Positions 43,606 to 50,338 of a DNA stretch of 51,773 bases are shown piece by piece (positions within the stretch are counted from its first letter, which is position 1; each line of letters starts with the position of its first letter). The stretch comes from Sphingomonas sp. Root710. Lineage in GTDB: Bacteria; Pseudomonadota; Alphaproteobacteria; Sphingomonadales; Sphingomonadaceae. The DNA lies in assembly GCF_001429065.1 (NCBI RefSeq), contig NZ_LMIB01000001.1:330159-381931 (forward strand), written 5' to 3'. Made by a program: the position numbers and the translations under genes. A model generated the notes under the pieces. The model did not search any database. It saw only the letters and a program-made list of their open reading frames with translations, and was not told the DNA's origin.

Positions 43606-45801
43606 ATGAAAAGATCAGGACTTCTAATAGCTTCGGCTGTTTCGGCCATCATCGGTTCGGGCAGCGCTTACGCGCAATCGGCTGCTTCGGAAGCGGCCGG
43701 TGCCGAGTCCGATACGACGCAGTCGCAAATTGCGGATATCGTCGTGACGGCGCAGCGGCGCAGTGAAAATCTGCAGAACGTGCCGATATCGATCACCGCC
43801 GTCACTGCGCAGAAGTTGAAGGACATCGGTGTCCTGACGACCGCGGACGTGACGTTGATTTCGCCCGGTCTGCAGTTCCAGCAGGGCCTCGGCCAGGCGT
43901 CGCCCTTTATCCGCGGCATCGGCAGCCAGTCTCTGGGCGCGGGTTTCGAGTCAAGCGTCGCGACCTATATCGATGGCGTGTATATGGCGTCCGGCACGGG
44001 TTCCATCATGTCGCTCAACAATATCGAGCGCATCGAGGTGCTGAAAGGCCCGCAGGGGACGTTGTTCGGGCGAAACACGACCGGCGGCCTGATCAACGTG
44101 ATCACGCGCAATCCTACGTTTACGCCTACGCTGGAAGGCTCGCTGAGCTACGATCAATATCGGACGATCACGCCTTCGGCCTATGTCAGCTTGCCGGTGA
44201 CCGATGACGTCGCATTCGACGTCGCGGCTCGCTACAGCTACCAGGACAAGGGGTGGGGCATCAATCGGCCGACCGGCCGCGACGTCAACAAGATCAATCA
44301 TGATTGGGCGGTTCGCTCGAAACTTTTGATCGAGCCCAGCGACGACACCAAGATCATTCTTGCCGGCGACTATAGCGATGTCGATTCGAGCACCTTCGTC
44401 GTTCTGACCCCTGTGCCGGGGACGTCGCTGATCAACGGCGAGAGCCTGACTGGTAGGCCCTGGGATAACAATTCGACGCTGTCCGATCCCAAGCGGCATG
44501 TGAAGGCCTGGGGCGTGAGCGCGGATCTCACCCAAAATTTCAGCTTTGCCACGCTGCGATCGATCAGCTCGGTTCGTAAGACCAATGGATATCTGCTGGT
44601 CGATCCGACCGGAACGCAGACGCCTTTTTTCAACATCAGCTCTCGCCAGATCGAAAAGCAGGTTTCGCAGGAGCTGCAACTGCTCTCGCCCAACAGCAGC
44701 AGGATCAAGTGGATCGCCGGACTCTATTATTTCCGGAACGACGCTCGGGGCGCGAACAATGATGACATTCTCTTCCCTGCGGCGACCGGTTTTCCGGGCA
44801 ATGTGACAATCTCCAAATTCGCGCGGCAGGTCGTCAAATCGATGGCCGCCTTTGCGCAGGTGACGATACCGGTCACCGAGCAACTGAATGTCACGGGGGG
44901 CATCCGCTACACGCGCGACAAATTCGATGCTGAAAATACCACGGCATTCCTGCTGAGCTTCGCGCCGTCGGCGCCGCCCACGGTCTTCGCCGATCGGCGA
45001 AACACGGAATCGAAGCCGTCATGGAGATTGTCCGCGGATTATCATGTCGCTTCCAGCGCCTTGCTCTATGCGAGCTATAACCGGGGCTTCAGGAGCGGCG
45101 GCTTCAATATCCTTGACGAGGTCAGCGCGCCGCTCAAGCCGGAAATCGTCGATGCCTTCGAGGCCGGAGCCAAGATCGACGCATTCGACCGCGCACTCAG
45201 GCTCAACACCGCGATTTATTATCTCAAGGCGAAGGACCTGCAGCTCACCCGGCTCGGCGCGACGGGTACGCAGGAGACCGTCAACGCGGGCTCTTCCGAA
45301 AGCTATGGCATCGAGCTCGAGGCAACGCTGATCCCGGTAGCCGGGCTCACATTGTCGGCAGCCGGCACGATCCTTCATTCCGAATATACGGATTTCAAGA
45401 ATGCCCCATATTCGGTGCGCCTGCCCGGCGGTGGCATTTCACAGACCTCAAGGGACGTGACCGGCAACGATACGCCGCGGCAGCCTGACAAGACGCTCAC
45501 ATTGTCGGCCGCTTACGAGACGATGGTTGCCGCCGGTAAATTGAAGTTGGCAGGAACATATTTCTGGAGCGCCAAATGGTACTCCGATCCTGACAATACC
45601 CTGTCGCAGCCATCCTATAATCTGGTCTCGGGGCAAATCAGCTGGACCGAGCCATCGGGGCATGTGACCCTGAGAGTCTTCGGCCGCAATCTCACCAATG
45701 CGAAGGTCGTTTCGCAATTTGCGCGGATCGCGCCCCTGGGCGATGTCCAGATGCTGTATGAGCCGCGCACCATCGGCGGAGCGATCGACTTCAAATTCTG
45801 A
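43606..45801 (+). CDS. TonB-dependent outer-membrane receptor
   Basis: The 731-residue receptor has a signal peptide (LLIASAVSAIIGSGSAYAQ), TonB box ADIVVTAQRRSE, plug motif IEVLKGPQGTLFGRNTTGG and a barrel ending in Phe (GGAIDFKF). GGAGGGG precedes the ATG. The upstream 136 bp include TAATTC-like AT-rich sequence and a GATCGAAC element only partly like the recurring operator. It is followed by a strong hairpin shared with the convergent CoA-transferase genes. Import of a pathway substrate is inferred. Confidence 0.92.
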   Translation: MKRSGLLIASAVSAIIGSGSAYAQSAASEAAGAESDTTQSQIADIVVTAQRRSENLQNVPISITAVTAQKLKDIGVLTTADVTLISPGLQFQQGLGQASPFIRGIGSQSLGAGFESSVATYIDGVYMASGTGSIMSLNNIERIEVLKGPQGTLFGRNTTGGLINVITRNPTFTPTLEGSLSYDQYRTITPSAYVSLPVTDDVAFDVAARYSYQDKGWGINRPTGRDVNKINHDWAVRSKLLIEPSDDTKIILAGDYSDVDSSTFVVLTPVPGTSLINGESLTGRPWDNNSTLSDPKRHVKAWGVSADLTQNFSFATLRSISSVRKTNGYLLVDPTGTQTPFFNISSRQIEKQVSQELQLLSPNSSRIKWIAGLYYFRNDARGANNDDILFPAATGFPGNVTISKFARQVVKSMAAFAQVTIPVTEQLNVTGGIRYTRDKFDAENTTAFLLSFAPSAPPTVFADRRNTESKPSWRLSADYHVASSALLYASYNRGFRSGGFNILDEVSAPLKPEIVDAFEAGAKIDAFDRALRLNTAIYYLKAKDLQLTRLGATGTQETVNAGSSESYGIELEATLIPVAGLTLSAAGTILHSEYTDFKNAPYSVRLPGGGISQTSRDVTGNDTPRQPDKTLTLSAAYETMVAAGKLKLAGTYFWSAKWYSDPDNTLSQPSYNLVSGQISWTEPSGHVTLRVFGRNLTNAKVVSQFARIAPLGDVQMLYEPRTIGGAIDFKF

Positions 45802-45822
45802 AGGGTGCGCCGATGGGTTCAG

Positions 45823-45849
45823 AAGGGCCGGTAAATGTTACCGGCCCTT
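45823..45849. terminator. Hairpin between convergent TonB receptor and CoA-transferase
   Basis: AAGGGCCGGTAA (45823-45834) and TTACCGGCCCTT (45838-45849) form a perfect 12-bp stem with a 3-nt loop. It lies 22 bp after the receptor stop and 11 bp after the CoA-transferase stop on the other strand. It probably works in both directions despite short T-tracts. Confidence 0.65.
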
Positions 45850-45859
45850 TCAGCGTAGA

Positions 45860-46507
45860 TTATTGCCCTTGCGCCCATTTCAAATCGAGCTGGGTCATAT
45901 CCTGCAGCGCATCGAGCGTCAGGCCATCGACCATCTCGACGACCGAGGCTCCCGCCGGACCGACATCGAAGACGGCAAGGTCGGTATAGACCCGCGACAC
46001 GCAGGCAACCCCGGTCAGCGGATAGCTGCATGTCTCGACGAGTTTGCTCTCGCCGCTCTTCGTTTGCAGTTCCATCATCACCATCACCCGCTTGGCGCCG
46101 ATGGCTAGGTCCATTGCGCCGCCCACGGCCGGTATCGCATCGGCGGCACCGGTATGCCAGTTGGCCAGATCGCCGGTGACCGATACCTGGAAGGCGCCAA
46201 GCACGCAGATGTCGATATGCCCGCCCCGGATCATCGCAAAGGAATCGCCGTGGTGGAAGAATGATCCGCCTGCCAACAGGGTGACAGGCTGCTTGCCCGC
46301 GTTGATCAGTTCCCAATTCACGTCGTCTTCGGCCGGGGCGGGGCCCATACCCAAAATGCCATTTTCGCTGTGAAGGAAAATGTCGCGCTCGATCGGCAGG
46401 AAATCGGCGACCCTGGTCGGCAAACCGATCCCGAGGTTCACATAAGCGCCTTCCGGAATGTCCTTCGCGACACGGGCGGCAATGGCAGTACGGCTCAGGC
46501 GCTGCAT
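45860..46507 (-). CDS. 3-oxoacid CoA-transferase, subunit B
   Basis: The 215-residue beta subunit of a family I CoA-transferase has catalytic Glu48 in LHSENGILGMGP and YVNLGIGLPTRVADF near the N-terminus. Retention of the SENG glutamate argues for a true transferase rather than the IpdB-like hydrolases of steroid ring catabolism, which have lost it. It overlaps subunit A by 13 bp. The usual substrates are 3-oxoacids with succinyl-CoA as donor. GGAAGAG precedes the ATG; the open frame extends upstream but only inside subunit A. Confidence 0.92.
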   Translation of the reverse strand: MQRLSRTAIAARVAKDIPEGAYVNLGIGLPTRVADFLPIERDIFLHSENGILGMGPAPAEDDVNWELINAGKQPVTLLAGGSFFHHGDSFAMIRGGHIDICVLGAFQVSVTGDLANWHTGAADAIPAVGGAMDLAIGAKRVMVMMELQTKSGESKLVETCSYPLTGVACVSRVYTDLAVFDVGPAGASVVEMVDGLTLDALQDMTQLDLKWAQGQ

Positions 46508-47199
46508 GTCTCTTCCTTCCTGACAGCAGACGACGGACCAGCGCACTCGACGATCTTCTGGACGAAGATGCCTGGCGTGATCACCAATTCGGGATCGAGC
46601 GAACCGAGAGAGACCGTCTCGGATACCTGCGCAATCGTGCATTTGGCGGCCATCGCCATGATCGGCGCGAAATTCCGAGCCGCCTTGCTGTAAACGAGAT
46701 TGCCCCAGCGATCACCGGTACGCGCTTTTATCAACGCAAAATCGGCGTGAATGGGATATTCCAGAACATAGTTCCGCCCCTCGATTTCCCGCGTTTCCTT
46801 GCCTTCAGCCAAAAGCGTTCCGAAGCCGGTTGGTGTGTAGATCGCGCCGAAGCCGGCTCCGGCCGCCTGGATGCGCGCCGCGAGATTTCCCTGGGGCACC
46901 AGTTCCAGTTCGATCTCGCCGGCGCGATAGCGTGCGTCGAAATGGTGGGACGTCGCCTGTCTCGGAAAGGAGCAGATTATCCGCCGGACGCGATTGGCTT
47001 TCATCAAGGCGGCGATCCCGGTCTCGCCTGCACCCGCGTTGTTGCAAATCACGGTCAGGTCGGTAGCGCCGCCTTCGACGAGAGCGTCGATCAGCTCGTT
47101 GGGCACCCCGGCATCGCCGAAGCCGCTGATCATGACGGACGCTCCGTCCGGAATCCCGCTTACCGCCTCTCGCGCACTCTCGATTATCTTGGTGATCAT
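46495..47199 (-). CDS. 3-oxoacid CoA-transferase, subunit A
   Basis: The 234-residue alpha subunit has GASVMISGFGDAGVPNELID, then VICNNAGAGETGIAAL and YTPTGFGTLLAEGKE, all typical of SCOT/PcaI-like alpha chains. ATG 47199 is supported by alignment to the normal family start; the longer open frame upstream would cross the promoter at 47276-47304. Transcription runs from site D through both subunits. It would activate or transfer CoA to a 3-oxoacid from ring degradation. Confidence 0.92.
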   Translation of the reverse strand: MITKIIESAREAVSGIPDGASVMISGFGDAGVPNELIDALVEGGATDLTVICNNAGAGETGIAALMKANRVRRIICSFPRQATSHHFDARYRAGEIELELVPQGNLAARIQAAGAGFGAIYTPTGFGTLLAEGKETREIEGRNYVLEYPIHADFALIKARTGDRWGNLVYSKAARNFAPIMAMAAKCTIAQVSETVSLGSLDPELVITPGIFVQKIVECAGPSSAVRKEETCSA

Positions 47200-47275
47200 G
47201 GCGTTTTGTCTTTTCCTGCCGGACGTGGCGTGCGACCTTTCATGCAGGCGCCCCGCTATCTCCATCCTTGTTCTT

Positions 47276-47304
47276 TTATTGGTCATATGAGCAGTTTTTG
47301 TCAA
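47276..47304 (-). promoter_or_regulatory. Promoter with operator site D
   Basis: On the minus strand, TTGACA (47304-47299), 17 bp and CAATAA (47281-47276) lie about 75 bp upstream of CoA-transferase subunit A. The spacer holds TATTGGTCATATGAGCAG (47277-47294), a variant of the recurring operator with the same spacing to TTGACA. Confidence 0.6.
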
Positions 47305-47432
47305 GCTTGCTCGGCGGCGGCGATGGCACTGGCCCATTGGTAGGGACGTCGTAGCCTTCCGGGCAGGGGAAGCCGTGACCTGTCCGACGCATATCGACGA
47401 ACATCGTTCTTTGGGGCGGCGTAAACTGGCAA

Positions 47433-47858
47433 TCAATCCGATTGCCGCAATATCGCGATGCTCTTGCGATGAGCGATCCTCCAGCCATCCGCCGTTCTGC
47501 GAAAGCGATCGTGAAATTCACAGATAGCCCGGGGACCTCCCAGAGGTGGAATACCCTCCATGTGATGATCGACATGATAAAGCATGAAGCCCGTGACGGA
47601 ACAGGCGATTTCAATGCCAACCTCCAAGAAATACGGGGCCTGACAAAGATGTCGTGTGATCACCGATGAAGGCCGGGTCGCCCAGATGGCTGCGATCTGG
47701 TCCCGGCCCCGCGCGGTCAGGTCCGGTCGCTCGAAAACGCCGTCTTCTGCAAAAAGGGCCGCTGCGCGGTCGAACTCGCGATGATCGACAAAATGGGCAA
47801 AACTCGTAATCAGGTCGGCGCATGCAAGGCGAATTTCCCTGGTGGCGGCGCTGTGCAT
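47433..47858 (-). CDS. SnoaL/NTF2-like protein
   Basis: The 141-residue NTF2-fold protein has ADLITSFAHFVDHREFDRAA, then LFAEDGVFERP and ending ADGWRIAHRKSIAIL, the common SnoaL_4 outline. GGGAGA precedes the ATG. These proteins often act as small-subunit partners, isomerases or cyclases in degradation of aromatic and polycyclic compounds. It lies upstream of the CoA-transferase genes on the same strand and divergent from the third TonB receptor. The exact reaction is unknown. Confidence 0.8.
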   Translation of the reverse strand: MHSAATREIRLACADLITSFAHFVDHREFDRAAALFAEDGVFERPDLTARGRDQIAAIWATRPSSVITRHLCQAPYFLEVGIEIACSVTGFMLYHVDHHMEGIPPLGGPRAICEFHDRFRRTADGWRIAHRKSIAILRQSD

Positions 47859-47964
47859 GATCGTCTCCCAAAATGCGATTTTCTCGCATCACGATGTGGG
47901 CGAACCGATGCCTTCCGGCAGGGGCGACGCCTGCCGGTGGTAATCGGAGCAACCTAGAAACCCG

Positions 47965-47993
47965 TTGACACGGGCTATTCATTCGATCAGTAA
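47965..47993 (+). promoter_or_regulatory. Promoter with operator site E
   Basis: TTGACA (47965-47970), 17 bp and CAGTAA (47988-47993) face the third TonB receptor. The operator core CTATTCATTCGATCAGTA (47975-47992) is the consensus itself, read on the plus strand. It lies between the SnoaL-like gene (minus) and the receptor (plus). Confidence 0.65.
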
Positions 47994-48104
47994 AAAGTCA
48001 CTGCAGTTTGTCAACCTCCGTATAAGGCGCCGTCGTGCGTCGCGTCAGTTCAGACCTGGCGCCGGGGGAATAAGAAGAACGCAAATTTGGAGTGGGAGGA
48101 CAGC

Positions 48105-50249
48105 ATGAAAGCTTATCATCTATTTATGACCGCATCGGCGCTCGCATTGTCGGGCACGGCGGCGGTCGCCCAGGAAAGCAGCAATGACGGTGGTTCGCTG
48201 ATGGGCGATATCGTCGTGACGGCGCAGAAGAAGTCCGCCGGGGAAAAGGCGCAGGACGTTCCTATCGCCATCACCGCCCTGGGTGAATCGCAGCTTCGCA
48301 CCCTGAACGTCCGTTCGCTCGAAGATCTGAACGCGATTGCGCCAAATGCTTCGCTCGACACAAACAGTACGTTTCGTGGCTATGCCAATTTCTCTTTCCG
48401 CGGCGTAGGGCTGGGGAGTTCGGTTCCGTCGCTGGAGCCGGCCGTCGGCCTGTTCATCGATGGCGTCTACCAGGGCGTCAACGCGGGCGCAGTGTCGGAC
48501 AATTTCGATCTCGGCACCATCCAGATGCTGCGCGGTCCGCAGGGCACTCTCTTCGGCCGCAATGTGACCGGTGGCGCGGTGTTGGTCGAAACGGCCCGGC
48601 CAACGGGCGAATTCGGCGGATATGTTCAGGCGTCTTACGAAACGGGACCCGAATATTCTGCCCAGGGCGCGGTCAATGTCCCGATCGCTCCCGGTTTGTT
48701 GAACGCACGTCTCGCCGGTTATTACCGGAACGATAAAGGCTGGTTCACGAACCAGTTCAACAACAAGCCGTTTGGCAAGTTGCGGACGATCATGGCGAGG
48801 CCGTCGTTCGAGCTGACCACGGGTGCGCTCAAGCAGACCCTGATCCTCGAATATGGCGACGTAAACGGCGATGGCGGGATCATCCAGGCCTTTAACGAGC
48901 CGAAGGGTTCGTTCAAAATCGCTCTCGATCAACCGGGCTTCACCAAGCGGCGCTGGTATTCGGCGACGTCTGAATCGGTCATCGACGTCGGTTTCGGCGA
49001 TGGCGCGATCACCAATGTTTTCGGATATCGCGATTTCCGGGAACATGCTTATACCGACCTTGACGGCAGCATATTGCCGCTGACCCATCTGGCGGCCCTC
49101 ACCGATCAATATCAGCTGAGCAACGAACTGCGTTATGCTGGAAAATTCGGCCCGGCCGAAGTGACGGTCGGCCTCTATTATCTACACCAAAAACTGGATT
49201 ACCGTGAGGCGCGCGTGCCGTTCATCGCCGGCAATCGCGGCGGCGGCGGTGTCCAGAAGAGCGACAGCTATGGCGCATTCGCGCAGGCCGACATCACTCT
49301 TACCGACAAGCTCAGCGCGATTGCGGGCCTTCGCTATTCCTATGAGGAAAAGGCCGCGAAGATCGTGCCGCTGACGGTGGGGCGGTGTCTGGACGTCACC
49401 CAGCCCTGCGATTTCAGCAACAACCCGCTCATCAACAAAAAGCTGGATTGGCACAGCCTGAGCCCGAAGCTGGGTTTGAACTACAAGGCCAACTCCGATG
49501 TCCTTCTCTATGCGTCGTTCGGCAAGTCCACGCGCAGCGGCGGCTTCAACGTGCGGATTTCCAATCCTGCCGATCCGGGGATTTTCGACCAGGAAACCAT
49601 GACCGCCTATGAGGTCGGGATGAAGGCGGACCTCATAGGTCGCACGCTCCGGGCAAATATCGCTGCATTCACTAATGATTATAAGAACTTGCAGCGCACG
49701 ACCAGTTTCTATGTGGGAGCGCTCGGTACGCAGATCATCGACAATTCAGCCGACGCCCGCCTGCAGGGCATCGAAGTCGATCTTACCGCTTCTCCGACGC
49801 CTGGTCTCGAATTCATTGCGGGGGTGGGTTATCTCGACGCCCACTATACCAAGGTTACCGGTGACCTGAACGCCGACAAGGTCGTCGACAAGAAGGATCG
49901 CGCCTTGAAACTGGTGCGGGCGCCCAACTGGACTTTTTCGGTCGGCGGAATATACAATATGGAGTTCGATTCCGGGGCTGCGCTGAAGACCCAGGTCTTT
50001 TTTGCACATCGTGCAAAGTCGGCAGCGCTGGATGACAATAGCGTATTCTTTCCGGACTATAATGATCTGCGCGGGAACATAAGCTTCACCCTGCCGAACA
50101 AGGCGACGTCGATCTCCGTCTACGGCCGGAACCTGACGAACGAAGCGCACAACACCAGCGGCACCGCCAAGATTCCTTTCCCGTCGGGTGGTATTCGGGC
50201 CATCGGCGAGGGACGGTCATGGGGTGTAGAGGTTCGGCAGAGCTTCTGA
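48105..50249 (+). CDS. TonB-dependent outer-membrane receptor
   Basis: The 714-residue receptor has a signal peptide (LFMTASALALSGTAAVAQ), TonB box GDIVVTAQKKSA, plug motif IQMLRGPQGTLFGRNVTGG and a C-terminal Phe (VEVRQSF). ATG 48105 with GGGAGGA upstream is preferred over an ATG six codons earlier. It has its own promoter with operator E about 110 bp upstream and a strong terminator after it, so it is a single-gene unit controlled like the catabolic operons. Confidence 0.93.
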   Translation: MKAYHLFMTASALALSGTAAVAQESSNDGGSLMGDIVVTAQKKSAGEKAQDVPIAITALGESQLRTLNVRSLEDLNAIAPNASLDTNSTFRGYANFSFRGVGLGSSVPSLEPAVGLFIDGVYQGVNAGAVSDNFDLGTIQMLRGPQGTLFGRNVTGGAVLVETARPTGEFGGYVQASYETGPEYSAQGAVNVPIAPGLLNARLAGYYRNDKGWFTNQFNNKPFGKLRTIMARPSFELTTGALKQTLILEYGDVNGDGGIIQAFNEPKGSFKIALDQPGFTKRRWYSATSESVIDVGFGDGAITNVFGYRDFREHAYTDLDGSILPLTHLAALTDQYQLSNELRYAGKFGPAEVTVGLYYLHQKLDYREARVPFIAGNRGGGGVQKSDSYGAFAQADITLTDKLSAIAGLRYSYEEKAAKIVPLTVGRCLDVTQPCDFSNNPLINKKLDWHSLSPKLGLNYKANSDVLLYASFGKSTRSGGFNVRISNPADPGIFDQETMTAYEVGMKADLIGRTLRANIAAFTNDYKNLQRTTSFYVGALGTQIIDNSADARLQGIEVDLTASPTPGLEFIAGVGYLDAHYTKVTGDLNADKVVDKKDRALKLVRAPNWTFSVGGIYNMEFDSGAALKTQVFFAHRAKSAALDDNSVFFPDYNDLRGNISFTLPNKATSISVYGRNLTNEAHNTSGTAKIPFPSGGIRAIGEGRSWGVEVRQSF

Positions 50250-50264
50250 TCGGGCCGACAATGG

Positions 50265-50301
50265 GGACGACCGGCACAGTGCTGCCGGTCGTCCATTTTT
50301 T
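50265..50301 (+). terminator. Rho-independent terminator of TonB receptor
   Basis: GGACGACCGGCA (50265-50276) and TGCCGGTCGTCC (50283-50294) form a perfect 12-bp stem with a 6-nt loop, followed by ATTTTTT. It is a textbook terminator 15 bp after the receptor stop. Confidence 0.9.
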
Positions 50302-50338
50302 CCCCGGTGGCGATGCGGTGGGTGTGCCCGTGTGGCTA

